Source: Sphingopyxis sp. (GTDB lineage Bacteria; Pseudomonadota; Alphaproteobacteria; Sphingomonadales; Sphingomonadaceae). Taken from it: a stretch of 64,000 nucleotides of DNA. Shown here piece after piece: positions 55,542 through 64,000 of this stretch; position 1 is the first letter of the stretch, and every line of letters starts with the position of its first letter. A program made the position numbers and the translations under genes. The notes beneath the pieces were generated by a model. That model was not told where the DNA came from. It saw only the letters and a program-made list of their open reading frames with translations, and did not search any database. The DNA lies in assembly GCA_002733865.1 (NCBI GenBank), contig NVXM01000001.1, positions 324,206 through 388,205 on the forward strand, written 5' to 3'.

Positions 55542-57026
55542 ATGACGAAGCCCCTCTTGTTTGCTGATCCCTCGGCAAGCGAAATAGAAACTTTGCAATC
55601 GGACAAAGCATTTGTCACATTACCGACCAATGAACTCGAACCGCAATTAGTCAGGCAGCATTCCCTTGTCGGTGAAAACGTGTTAGCAAATTTAGGAAAA
55701 AAGAGAAACAGGCGATCTAGGCTGATCGCCTGTCTTGCCATTTCAGATGTTGTGGCGATTGTCTGTTCCTTCGTGTTTGCTTTTTTCGTCCGGTTGGGTT
55801 TTGTCGATAGTGCTCAGCTTTCGAACGTTTTATGGGCCATCCTGCCTGTCTATTTTGCAATCGCGCTAAACAACAAAGCTTATCAGTCCAGCGTATTGAC
55901 CGATCTTTGGAAAATTGTAATCCGAAGCATAGTTGCGTTTTTGATGGCGGCCAGTGCCATGCTCCTGATCTTATTTTTCTTTAAGTCGAGCAATGAATTT
56001 TCGAGAATGATGTTCGGGATCGGCACGTTGAGCGCAGCTGTATTATTGACTCTTTTTCGCACCTTAATTTTTCAATTCAGCAAGAAATACATTGGGAAAA
56101 CGCCATACGCGGATCTGTGTATTTATGATGACATCGCTATCGGACCCAAGCCGTCCGAAGGTGCCATTGAGGCAATTCAATTCGATTTGGTCGCGGATCC
56201 GAGCGATGCTGCTGCCGTGAAGCGGCTCGGACAGCTCGCGTCGGGCATGGATCATGTGATCGTTCATTGCCCAACAGAAAAGCGTGAGCGGTGGGTATTC
56301 ATGCTGCGGGCTTTGGACGTCAAATCAGAGATTGTTGTGCCAGAGCTTAATTCCATCAATGCATTGGCAATAAGGCGCAGAAACCAAAGCGCCAGTTTGT
56401 TGATTTCAGCAGGTCAGTTGAGATGGGATCAAAAATTAGTTAAGCGGATATTTGATATCGCCGTGGCATCTATCGCGTTGATCATTGCCTTTCCGATACT
56501 AATTGTCGTTGCAATCATTATCAAAATTGAGAGCTGTGGGCCAATTATTTTCAAACAGGAACGCATCGGACTTGGCAATCGCACTTTCCAAATTTACAAA
56601 TTCCGTTCAATGCGAACAGAATTTAGTGATGCTCGGGGGGCTGTATCTACTGCTCGCGATGATGTGCGAGTAACAAAGTTTGGAAGTTTTTTGCGAAGAA
56701 CTAGCATAGACGAATTACCTCAATTATACAATGTATTACGGAGTGATATGAGTTTTGTGGGCCCTCGCCCTCATGCTATCGCGTCGCGTGCGGAGAATGC
56801 CTTGTTCTGGGATATTGATCATCGGTACTGGCACCGCCACGTCGTCAAGCCTGGATTGACGGGCCTAGCGCAGATACGCGGCTTCCGCGGGGCAACTGAA
56901 AGGCGTTCGGATCTTTCTAATCGCCTCCATTCAGACTTGGAATATGTCGCTCACTGGTCTCTTTTCGGAGATATCAAGATCATCATAAAAACCTTCTTAG
57001 TGCTGTTTCATAAAAATGCATTCTGA
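55542..57026 (+). CDS. Polyprenyl-phosphate sugar-1-phosphate transferase (WcaJ/PssZ type)
   Basis: 494 residues. Four N-terminal transmembrane helices (about 62-160), a CoA-binding-like cytoplasmic domain, a fifth hydrophobic segment ([20 protein letters not shown], about 305-325) and the bacterial sugar transferase domain: [48 protein letters not shown] and [16 protein letters not shown]. It attaches the first sugar-phosphate, often glucose-1-phosphate, to undecaprenyl phosphate and so starts the repeat unit of an exopolysaccharide. First gene of the block running to 60300. Confidence 0.92.
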   Translation: MTKPLLFADPSASEIETLQSDKAFVTLPTNELEPQLVRQHSLVGENVLANLGKKRNRRSRLIACLAISDVVAIVCSFVFAFFVRLGFVDSAQLSNVLWAILPVYFAIALNNKAYQSSVLTDLWKIVIRSIVAFLMAASAMLLILFFFKSSNEFSRMMFGIGTLSAAVLLTLFRTLIFQFSKKYIGKTPYADLCIYDDIAIGPKPSEGAIEAIQFDLVADPSDAAAVKRLGQLASGMDHVIVHCPTEKRERWVFMLRALDVKSEIVVPELNSINALAIRRRNQSASLLISAGQLRWDQKLVKRIFDIAVASIALIIAFPILIVVAIIIKIESCGPIIFKQERIGLGNRTFQIYKFRSMRTEFSDARGAVSTARDDVRVTKFGSFLRRTSIDELPQLYNVLRSDMSFVGPRPHAIASRAENALFWDIDHRYWHRHVVKPGLTGLAQIRGFRGATERRSDLSNRLHSDLEYVAHWSLFGDIKIIIKTFLVLFHKNAF

Positions 57027-57058
57027 TCTTCACCAAACATTACACAAAGGGATTTTTA

Positions 57059-58135
57059 GTGAGTAATACAAAAGACCGACCCGTTGCATTGATAACCGGT
57101 GTAACAGGCCAAGATGGCGCCTATCTTGCACAACTGATGTTAGAAAAAGGCTATGTCGTCCATGGTATCAAGCGCCGATCATCCTCGTTCAACACTGGTA
57201 GGATCGAAAATATCTATCAGGATCCTCATCAGGAGAATACGCGATTCCATCTCCATTATGGCGATATGACGGACAGCACGAATTTAATTCGGATCGTGCA
57301 GGATACAAAACCTACCGAAATATATAACCTTGCTGCGCAAAGTCACGTCCAAGTAAGCTTCGAAACGCCCGAATATACCGCTAACGCCGATGCTATCGGA
57401 GCGCTGAGGTTGCTAGAGGCAATTCGGATACTTAAGATGGAAAAGACCTGTCGGTTCTATCAGGCTTCGACCTCTGAACTATATGGTTTGGTTCAAGAAG
57501 TGCCGCAGTCAGAAACAACGCCTTTTTACCCGCGGTCGCCTTATGCTGCTGCTAAACTATATGCTTATTGGATCGTTGTGAATTATCGTGAGGCATATGG
57601 AATTCATGCTTCCAACGGAATTCTGTTTAATCACGAAAGCCCGCTCAGAGGAGAGACCTTTGTAACACGAAAAATCACTCGTGCTGCAGCAGCAATAAAG
57701 CTTGGACGACAGGATAAATTGTATCTCGGTAATCTTGATGCAAAACGCGATTGGGGACATGCTAAGGAATATGTTCGTGGTATGTGGATGATGATGCAGC
57801 AAGACGAACCCGATGACTATGTCCTCGCTACTGGAGAGACAACGACAGTGCGTGATTTTGTTGGGTGGGCTTTCGAAGATGTCGGCATTACGATAAATTG
57901 GAGGGGCGACGGACTAGATGAGCAAGGCTATTGCGACCAAACTGGCCGGTTGCTCGTAGAAGTGGATCCCAGATATTTTCGTCCCACGGAAGTAGAGCTA
58001 TTACTTGGCGACCCCAGCAAAGCGCATGCGAAGCTAGGGTGGACGCACAGCACTTCGGTTCGCGATCTCGCCCGCGAAATGGTTCAAGCCGACCTTTCAG
58101 TTATGTCAGACGCCCCGATCGGCGAAGGTAGCTGA
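57059..58135 (+). CDS. gmd: GDP-mannose 4,6-dehydratase
   Basis: 358 residues from GTG 57059. Extended SDR: nucleotide motif [20 protein letters not shown], the family mark [12 protein letters not shown], and the active site [16 protein letters not shown] with [15 protein letters not shown] providing the Tyr/Lys pair. Removes water from GDP-mannose to give the 4-keto-6-deoxy sugar, used by the next gene. Operon with fcl, 6 bases apart. Confidence 0.96.
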   Translation: MSNTKDRPVALITGVTGQDGAYLAQLMLEKGYVVHGIKRRSSSFNTGRIENIYQDPHQENTRFHLHYGDMTDSTNLIRIVQDTKPTEIYNLAAQSHVQVSFETPEYTANADAIGALRLLEAIRILKMEKTCRFYQASTSELYGLVQEVPQSETTPFYPRSPYAAAKLYAYWIVVNYREAYGIHASNGILFNHESPLRGETFVTRKITRAAAAIKLGRQDKLYLGNLDAKRDWGHAKEYVRGMWMMMQQDEPDDYVLATGETTTVRDFVGWAFEDVGITINWRGDGLDEQGYCDQTGRLLVEVDPRYFRPTEVELLLGDPSKAHAKLGWTHSTSVRDLAREMVQADLSVMSDAPIGEGS

Positions 58136-58141
58136 AAATCC

Positions 58142-59077
58142 ATGCATTATGAACTCGAGGGACAAAAGATCTGGGTAGCGGGCAGCCAAGGCATGGTCGG
58201 TTCCGCCGTTGTGCGGCGACTTGAACGCGAGGGCTGTAAAATACTGGTGACTACCCGAGCGGAACTGGACTTGTCTGATCAATCAGCGGTATTTGATTGG
58301 CTTAACCTTAAACGCCCCGATGCAATTGTTCTTGCTGCTGCTAAGGTCGGTGGCATACTGGCCAACAACGATCACCCAGCGGAATTTTTGCACGATAATC
58401 TTGTGATCGAAACCAACATTATTCACGGTGCTCACATTACAGGGGTTGATCGGCTGCTATTTTTGGGATCAAGCTGCATATATCCCAAACTTGCTAAACA
58501 GCCTATCGTCGAGGAGGCGCTGCTGACCGGCGCTTTGGAACCAACAAACGAATGGTATGCCATCGCGAAAATAGCTGGGATCAAGATGTGCGAAGCTTAT
58601 CGTCGGCAATATGGTCGCGACTATATATCCGCTATGCCAACAAATCTTTATGGGCCCGGAGATAATTTCGATCTAAAAAGTAGTCATGTTCTCCCTGCCC
58701 TGATTCGTAAGGCCCACGAAGCGAAGTTAGCTGGTGCGGAAAGCTTGACGATCTGGGGAACTGGATCACCCATGCGCGAATTCTTGCATGTCGACGACTG
58801 TGCTGATGCATTGGTTTTTTTGCTAAAAACATATTCCGATGATATGCATATTAATGTCGGTAGTGGTTCAGACCTGTCCATTTACGACCTCACGCGTCTT
58901 GTTTGTAGCGCCGTCGGCTTCGTTGGAAATATAGAAAAAGATGAAACCAAACCGGATGGAACGCCTCGTAAGTTGATGTCTGCTGAAAGGTTGCGGGCTC
59001 TGGGTTGGTCGCCCCAAATTTCATTGGAAGACGGTATCCACTCCACTTATCAGTGGTATTTAGATAACGCCCGCTAA
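58142..59077 (+). CDS. fcl: GDP-L-fucose synthase
   Basis: 311 residues. SDR epimerase/reductase with VAGSQGMVGSAVVRRLEREG, LGSSCIYPKLAKQPI, the catalytic YAIAKIAGIKMCEAYRRQYG (Tyr and Lys) and TNLYGPGDNFDLKSSHVLPA. It makes GDP-L-fucose from the Gmd product, so L-fucose is a component of the polysaccharide. The stop overlaps the next start (TAATG at 59075). Confidence 0.96.
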   Translation: MHYELEGQKIWVAGSQGMVGSAVVRRLEREGCKILVTTRAELDLSDQSAVFDWLNLKRPDAIVLAAAKVGGILANNDHPAEFLHDNLVIETNIIHGAHITGVDRLLFLGSSCIYPKLAKQPIVEEALLTGALEPTNEWYAIAKIAGIKMCEAYRRQYGRDYISAMPTNLYGPGDNFDLKSSHVLPALIRKAHEAKLAGAESLTIWGTGSPMREFLHVDDCADALVFLLKTYSDDMHINVGSGSDLSIYDLTRLVCSAVGFVGNIEKDETKPDGTPRKLMSAERLRALGWSPQISLEDGIHSTYQWYLDNAR

Positions 59078-60300
59078 TGAAGATCGCCCTGTTTTCGATA
59101 AACTTCAGCCCGGACTTGACAGGTATTGGCTACTATAGCGGTGCGATGGCAACAGAGCTTATGCAACGCGGTCATCAATTGACGGTATTTGCTGCGCCTC
59201 CCTTTTATCCAGAATGGAAAATCCGGAAAGGTTATCGCAATTGGTGGTGGTCGCGGGAGGTTGTGGGCGGAGTTACAGTTTACCGTTGCCCGACCTTCAT
59301 TCCCTCGCAACCTTCAGGTCTTACGCGATTGTTGCACTATGGCAGCTTTGCCTTGACGGCTTTTTTGGCCACCATTTGGATGCGTTTTTTTAGCCGCCCC
59401 GATATCGTGTTCAATGTTGCTCCTGCCCTATTCTCTTCAATCCCTGCGGTATTTCTCGCCAAAATTTCGAATGCTAAGAGTTGGCTGCATGTCCAAGACT
59501 TTGAAGTTGAAGCTGGTTTTGCGACCGGTCAGATGCGCGGCGATAACATGGTCGGGAAATTTGCGATGGCATTCGAGCGCCGAATGATCAATTTCTTTGA
59601 TTACGTCAGTAGTATATCGGCCGAAATGTGCCGGAAGTTGGCTGAAAAGGGCCGAGACGAAAAAAGTATATTCGAGCTGCGCAATTGGTCAGATGTAGAC
59701 GCGGTTTTTCCTATGAACGATTCATCGTTTCGTTCACTTTGGGGCATTGAAGAACCTTATGTAGCTTTATTTTCTGGCAGCATTACTCGAAAGCAGGGAA
59801 TGGAAGTAATCGTCGACTGCGCCAGATTGCTTAAAGGAAGGGATGATATTGCTTTCGTCATTTGCGGAGCAGGACCGCTGCGCGAATCTTTGGAACGACG
59901 TGCTTCCGACCTGCCCAATTGCCGATTCTATGATCTTCAACCTTATGATAGTTTGAACGAATTACTGGCACTCGCGACCGTACATTTATTACCTCAGAAA
60001 GCTGACGCCGCTGATTTGGTATTGCCATCAAAGTTGACCAACATGCTTGCATCCGGTCGTCCTATAATAGCTGGGGCAGCGGCAGGTACTGGTCTAGCTA
60101 GAGAAATTGAAAATTGTGGTGTCAATGTTGAACCTGAAAATCCGCATGCTTTGGCTGCCGCACTTGAACATATGATCGAAAACCGTGAAAGCTACGATAA
60201 GATGGCACGTTGTGCGAGGGAGCGAGCAATTAACTTCTGGCGAAAAACAAGTATAATCGATGCGTTGGAAAAGAACTTGCTCGAAGTGGTCAATGACTAA
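59077..60300 (+). CDS. Glycosyltransferase family 4 (WcaI-like)
   Basis: 407 residues, GT-B. The N-terminus KIALFSINFSPDLTGIGYYS and FAAPPFYPEWKIRKGYRNWW are typical of the WcaI colanic-acid transferase group; the donor-binding half has FSGSITRKQGMEVIVDCARL, ICGAGPLRESLE and LVLPSKLTNMLASGRPIIAG. It probably adds fucose from the GDP-fucose made by the two preceding genes, which is inference from the operon. Coupled to fcl by overlap. Confidence 0.88.
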   Translation: MKIALFSINFSPDLTGIGYYSGAMATELMQRGHQLTVFAAPPFYPEWKIRKGYRNWWWSREVVGGVTVYRCPTFIPSQPSGLTRLLHYGSFALTAFLATIWMRFFSRPDIVFNVAPALFSSIPAVFLAKISNAKSWLHVQDFEVEAGFATGQMRGDNMVGKFAMAFERRMINFFDYVSSISAEMCRKLAEKGRDEKSIFELRNWSDVDAVFPMNDSSFRSLWGIEEPYVALFSGSITRKQGMEVIVDCARLLKGRDDIAFVICGAGPLRESLERRASDLPNCRFYDLQPYDSLNELLALATVHLLPQKADAADLVLPSKLTNMLASGRPIIAGAAAGTGLAREIENCGVNVEPENPHALAAALEHMIENRESYDKMARCARERAINFWRKTSIIDALEKNLLEVVND

Positions 60301-60347
60301 ATAATCAAAGACGGAAACATGAACGTCAATCGTGGTAGGAAATATTC

Positions 60348-61055
60348 TTGTACAAATTTGAGAAATTGGGGCGAGCGATATTAAATCCAGGTAACTGGTG
60401 GGCGATATCGCATGGCGTCGTACCGACCATAGAGCACGGGAAGTGTTTGCAAGATATTGCGCCTGCGTCGGTAATTGACGTTGGCGCTAATAAGGGACAG
60501 TTTTCTGTTTTCGCAACGTCTATTTGGCCGAATGCTCGATTTCATGCTTTTGAACCGCTTCCGGGTCCATCCGCGAAATTCGAGAAGGTTTTGCGTGGTA
60601 AAGTTACACTTCATAAATGCGCTTTGGGAGATCAAGAAACGGAACTCGAGATCCATATCGCGTCTCGAGCAGACTCGTCTTCACTATTACCGCTCGGAGA
60701 AAAGCAGAAACAGCTTTATGATATGAGTGAATCGGGCAAATTGCGAGTACCGGTGAAGCGTCTCGATGCTGTAGTTGCGGGTGAAGCTCTTCAGGCTCCA
60801 GCACTTTTAAAAATCGATGTTCAGGGTTTCGAATATGAAGTGCTTTCCGGAATTTCCGGAATTACGGATAAAGTTCGCTGGATATATGTTGAAGCATCGT
60901 TCGTCGAACTTTATGAAGGCCAACATCTGTTTGACGATGTTGCCGAATTAATTTCGTCGCTGGGGTACGATCAAATTGGTCAGTTCAATACTAGCTATGA
61001 TGACAAAGGCGAAAAAGTTCAGGCAGACTTCCTGTTTGAATCTCGAAAATCGTAA
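60348..61055 (+). CDS. FkbM family methyltransferase
   Basis: 235 residues. A TTG at 60348 is the only plausible start: an in-frame TAG lies at 60336, and TAGGAAA is well spaced before it. SAM-binding motifs: SVIDVGANKGQFSVFAT, FEPLPGPSAKFEK, and LLKIDVQGFEYEVLSGISG. FkbM enzymes O-methylate sugars or polyketides; here a methylated sugar in the polysaccharide is likely. It is similar in type to the gene at 62381 but lacks that protein's N-terminal extension. Confidence 0.85.
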   Translation: MYKFEKLGRAILNPGNWWAISHGVVPTIEHGKCLQDIAPASVIDVGANKGQFSVFATSIWPNARFHAFEPLPGPSAKFEKVLRGKVTLHKCALGDQETELEIHIASRADSSSLLPLGEKQKQLYDMSESGKLRVPVKRLDAVVAGEALQAPALLKIDVQGFEYEVLSGISGITDKVRWIYVEASFVELYEGQHLFDDVAELISSLGYDQIGQFNTSYDDKGEKVQADFLFESRKS

Positions 61056-61058
61056 AGC

Positions 61059-62168
61059 TCAAGCTGCTATTTTAGCCAAAAAATGATCCAAATCACTTCG
61101 ACCCGCTTCATTCCAAGAATGATATTCAAACAATAATTGTTGGCGCGCGGCCTGTCGCTCGGCAGTGGAGGAGGCAGACCTCTGGAGCAGCTTTTCAGCG
61201 GTCCGGCCAGTAAATTTTCCGATACTCGTGCTATGACATCCAGAATAGCGTTCCAACATTTCGGATAAGCAGCCTACGTCAGTTCCGAAGACTTCTGTGC
61301 CTGCCGACACTGCATCGTAGATAATCAACGGCTCGGCCTCCGTGCGATACTTGCTAGGGAAAAGCAAAGCATCAATATGGGCAAAAAATAAGTCTTTTTC
61401 TTCCCCATATTTGGGACCGTGAAACTCTACAATATTGCCATATTTTTCCTTAATATTCTCGAAAAATCCAGGATCATGAACAATGCCGGCCGCCACGGCG
61501 GTGATGTCAGCGCCCAGATCCTTGGCTGCTTCGATTGTTTCGCAAAATAAGTCCAAGCCTTTATCCGCCGTGTAATAGCCCATGAAGCCGACCCTAAAAG
61601 TGCCATGTCTAATATCAAGATCGTCAATAGGTTGATGGTGTACAACATCGTCGCGATTTCGAGATAGAAGCTGTGCGTTCGAAATGCAGATCGATTGACC
61701 GTCGAGTTGATATAGTTGCTCAAGTCTTTTTTTCATGCACTCACAGTTAACGACATGCATAGCCTTCGAGCCGGCCATTCGGAACACCAGACCCGCAAGA
61801 TATGATCGATCGTTTAGATAGCTGAAACTGTTGTGATGAATCACCAATTTATTTTGAAACACTCGTCCTAGGTAAGCAAACACGAAATCAAACGCTAAGG
61901 CGCTCCCACCATTCACGTTAATATAGAAAAGGTCTTTGCCGATCAGATGAAATAAAACTCCCGGGACTACCCAGAATACGAAAAAAAAGGCTCGGCAGAT
62001 TTGCCACAAAATCCCAGGATATAATGTGGCGGCAAAACTGGGAACGGTTGATAAACGCTCGACACGATGTCCCTCGGCGACAAGTAAGTCGGCGAGCGTT
62101 GCGGAGATATTCGCTAGTCCCGATACCGGCGGAGATTTTGGAGCAAAAAACAAAATATTTTTACGCAA
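61059..62168 (-). CDS. Glycosyltransferase family 4 protein
   Basis: 369 residues on the opposite strand to its neighbours. GT-B with NILFFAPKSPPVSGLANISA at the N-terminus, FRVGFMGYYTADKGLDLFCE, and FFAHIDALLFPSKYRTEAEP then LIIYDAVSAGTEVFGTDVGC in the nucleotide-sugar half, including the E-x7-E-like segment TEAEPLIIYDAV. Donor and acceptor unknown. It converges on the FkbM gene three bases away and diverges from the second FkbM gene. Confidence 0.85.
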   Translation of the reverse strand: MRKNILFFAPKSPPVSGLANISATLADLLVAEGHRVERLSTVPSFAATLYPGILWQICRAFFFVFWVVPGVLFHLIGKDLFYINVNGGSALAFDFVFAYLGRVFQNKLVIHHNSFSYLNDRSYLAGLVFRMAGSKAMHVVNCECMKKRLEQLYQLDGQSICISNAQLLSRNRDDVVHHQPIDDLDIRHGTFRVGFMGYYTADKGLDLFCETIEAAKDLGADITAVAAGIVHDPGFFENIKEKYGNIVEFHGPKYGEEKDLFFAHIDALLFPSKYRTEAEPLIIYDAVSAGTEVFGTDVGCLSEMLERYSGCHSTSIGKFTGRTAEKLLQRSASSTAERQAARQQLLFEYHSWNEAGRSDLDHFLAKIAA

Positions 62169-62380
62169 AACCTGTGTTCTCCAAAACGGAAGTTAAAGAA
62201 ATACCCACGCTGGAATCATGAGGAATAAGGCGCAGAAGGTTGCCGATCCGTATACTCATGATGCCGCGTCAATACCACAGCTTAGTTGCTTGGAATTCAA
62301 CCTTAACGATTTAATAACATCGGGTTTCGCAGATCTAAAAAACTAGGATGTCCTGATGGACAATTAGTTTAACACACCAT

Positions 62381-63376
62381 ATGAAAGCCGAGTTTGCAAT
62401 TGCCAATTGTGAAGGCTGGCAAGCACCAGAATTATTCGTCAGACATTCTTTATGGAGCGAACTCATGAGCGCCGTCCGACTTAAGCCCAAGAGCGTCAAA
62501 AATTATGCGGTCCTGCAATCTATCCGCTTGAGTGGTGCTATACTTTCCGCGCGGAAGTTTCGCGGTTTCTATACCGCGGCAAAAATTCTTGGAAAATTCT
62601 CTGGAGACGAGCAGCATTGCGAGATCAACATCGGCAAAGGAAGTCGCTACGCTTTTCGATTAGCTGATCCTTATTGGGCACGATTGGTTTACGGTGGATT
62701 TGAATATGAATCGGAGTTGAGGAGCTTATTCGCGCGGCTTGGCGACATGAGCTTTTCATTCTTCGATTGTGGTGCCAACCTTGGATATTGGAGTATCTAT
62801 TGCGCCGAATTCAAGCCAAATTGCAAAGCAATATTCACAGTGGAGGCATCGCCACTGACTTTTAAATCATTGGAGAGAAACAGAGATATTAACCTGGGGA
62901 AATTCGAGATCATGCTGAAAGCGATTTACTCAACATCAGGTGAATATGTGCATATTGAGTGTAGCCAGTCCAACCACGCTGGAGCAGGAATCGTAGACGT
63001 TGGCGCAACAAATACTGCGTCGATTGAGACTATCACGATTGATGATCTAGTTGATCAAGATAACAGCGGGGCGCCACCGGTGATTAAACTTGATGTTGAG
63101 GGTGCAGAAATACCTGCCTTGAGGGGCGCATTGAAAACCATCGGTGGTAATTGTCTTCTCGCTTTCGAAGATCATGGTAACGACCATACTTGTAAGGTGA
63201 TTGCGCATTTATTAGGCAACACTGATCTGAATATCTATTTTCTCGACAAATCAGACACTATGCATCCGATTAAGTCGATTGGAGACGCCCAGAAATTTAA
63301 GGTCGACGATCGCGTCGGCTATAATTTTTTTGCAACCCAGCCTGGCTCCGACTTTATGTCAATATTCCAGAATTAA
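62381..63376 (+). CDS. FkbM family methyltransferase (second)
   Basis: 331 residues; ATG 62381 or the in-frame ATG at 62465 (residue 29) could be the start. An N-terminal part of about 120 residues precedes the FkbM fold: SFFDCGANLGYWSIYCAEFK, FTVEASPLTFKSLERNRDIN and VIKLDVEGAEIPALRGALKT. The presence of two FkbM genes in one polysaccharide region suggests two methyl groups or two acceptors. Flanked by minus-strand glycosyltransferases on both sides. Confidence 0.82.
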   Translation: MKAEFAIANCEGWQAPELFVRHSLWSELMSAVRLKPKSVKNYAVLQSIRLSGAILSARKFRGFYTAAKILGKFSGDEQHCEINIGKGSRYAFRLADPYWARLVYGGFEYESELRSLFARLGDMSFSFFDCGANLGYWSIYCAEFKPNCKAIFTVEASPLTFKSLERNRDINLGKFEIMLKAIYSTSGEYVHIECSQSNHAGAGIVDVGATNTASIETITIDDLVDQDNSGAPPVIKLDVEGAEIPALRGALKTIGGNCLLAFEDHGNDHTCKVIAHLLGNTDLNIYFLDKSDTMHPIKSIGDAQKFKVDDRVGYNFFATQPGSDFMSIFQN

Positions 63377-63385
63377 TTTTCCAGA

Positions 63386-64000
63386 TCATAGATCAGTTTG
63401 CGATGGAGCAATCGGTAATGGTCCAACCATCGCTGAAGCAAGCTTATGCTCCATGCTTATTTCGCCAAGCTTTTCGTAGGTAGAAAAAGCATTTCGACTC
63501 ATCTGTTGACGCTGTTCAGGGTGCTCAAGTAGCTTAGATATCGCGCGGGCTAGGTCCTGCGCACTTCCGCGTTCAAACATTAGTCCATTGTAACCGTCAA
63601 CGATAAAACTTGGTTCTGGGCCCATATGGGCGGCCAAATTACTATGTGTAATCGGGACGAGTGAAATCGACATATAATGGATTACGCTCAACCCCGCATC
63701 ACCCGGATAAACCCCCATCATACATTTTCGCGATATTTCCGTGATGGTGCCATCATCATAAATGGCACCATGAAATACAATGTCGAGATCTCTCTCTTCA
63801 GCGATTTCTGAAAATATGGAACGTTGATCACCATCACCGATAATCTCAAGAGAAAGATTGTGACCGCTTTCTCTCAAAATCTCCATAGCATCGAAAAGCA
63901 ACGGTATGTAGCAACCTTCTCTTAGTCTCCCAACATATAGCGCCGTTGGCCTAATCTGGATCTCAGCCTTCTGGTCAGGCGGTAGCGGGTGCAGGTTCCA
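63386..64000 (-). CDS. Glycosyltransferase family 4, C-terminal part (cut by the window end)
   Basis: About 204 residues read on the minus strand from the edge at 64000 (phase W-N-L-H) through ALYVGRLREGCYIPLLFDAM to the stop at 63386. The donor-binding half shows LEIIGDGDQRSIFSEIAEER, the loop SRKCMMGVYPGDAGLSVIHY, and GPEPSFIVDGYNGLMFERGS. The N-terminal acceptor domain lies outside the window. It continues the polysaccharide region beyond the window; the donor is unknown. Confidence 0.85.
   Translation of the reverse strand, partial: WNLHPLPPDQKAEIQIRPTALYVGRLREGCYIPLLFDAMEILRESGHNLSLEIIGDGDQRSIFSEIAEERDLDIVFHGAIYDDGTITEISRKCMMGVYPGDAGLSVIHYMSISLVPITHSNLAAHMGPEPSFIVDGYNGLMFERGSAQDLARAISKLLEHPEQRQQMSRNAFSTYEKLGEISMEHKLASAMVGPLPIAPSQTDL

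Noticed and set aside
1..64000. CRISPR arrays, prophage or insertion-sequence transposases
   Set aside because: No regularly spaced direct repeats and no transposase, integrase or phage structural motif were found in any called gene.

Overview
The window looks like chromosome of an alphaproteobacterium of the order Sphingomonadales (Sphingopyxis, Sphingorhabdus or Parasphingorhabdus type). This is inferred from gene families and neighbourhoods: a large TonB-dependent receptor beside a catabolic cluster, zinc-ribbon protein-ftsE-ftsX-YdcF-PlsC, an EipA/DUF1134 protein, metX-metW, and short composite palindromes of the sort common in sphingomonads. Core parts are GC-rich; two surface-glycan regions are visibly AT-richer.

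Layout. (1) 1-7319: a catabolic cluster with a truncated hydantoinase A-like gene, an HMG-CoA-lyase-like enzyme, a CaiB/BaiF CoA-transferase, a GntR/FCD regulator with two identical 12-bp palindromic sites, an Asp/Glu-racemase-like protein without its catalytic cysteines, two SnoaL-like paralogues and a TonB-dependent receptor. (2) 7345-12995: a tripartite RND efflux operon. (3) 13582-14592: an orphan DUF1702 protein. (4) 14771-24621: a pseudaminic-acid-type nonulosonate cluster (pseI, pseB, pseC, pseF and a fused pseG-pseH) with a glycosyltransferase, a flippase and a polytopic membrane protein, ending near a tRNA-Leu. (5) 25416-30746: cell-division and envelope genes (zinc ribbon protein, ftsE, ftsX, YdcF, acyltransferase, MFS). 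(6) 31361-36054: amino-acid biosynthesis (tyrC-hisC divergent from metX-metW) and a YefM-YoeB toxin-antitoxin pair. (7) 36085-41139: an MFS gene and prfC, separated by a frameshifted S9 peptidase gene that seems to have been inserted at the prfC 3' end. (8) 41258-46441: rpmI-rplT-pheS-pheT and a HisN-like phosphatase. (9) 46591-54867: prs, nadE, gltX, a TonB-like protein, ribD, ribE, eipA. (10) 55088-64000: tRNA-Ser followed by an AT-richer polysaccharide region (sugar-phosphate transferase, GDP-fucose synthesis, glycosyltransferases, FkbM methyltransferases) that runs off the window.

The genes work together as follows. Region 1 reads as uptake (TonB receptor) plus CoA activation and cleavage of an acid under one GntR-type regulator. 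Region 4 contains a candidate for every enzymatic step from UDP-GlcNAc to a CMP-activated nonulosonate, with export and transfer candidates. Region 10 supplies a lipid-linked first sugar, GDP-L-fucose and transferases for a surface polysaccharide. The least expected observations are the degenerate second copy of the prfC 3' end beyond the S9 peptidase, the palindromic element carried in frame inside pheT, the PseG-PseH fusion, the cysteine-less racemase homologue and its 9-codon upstream ORF. No CRISPR array, rRNA, phage or insertion-sequence transposase was seen.
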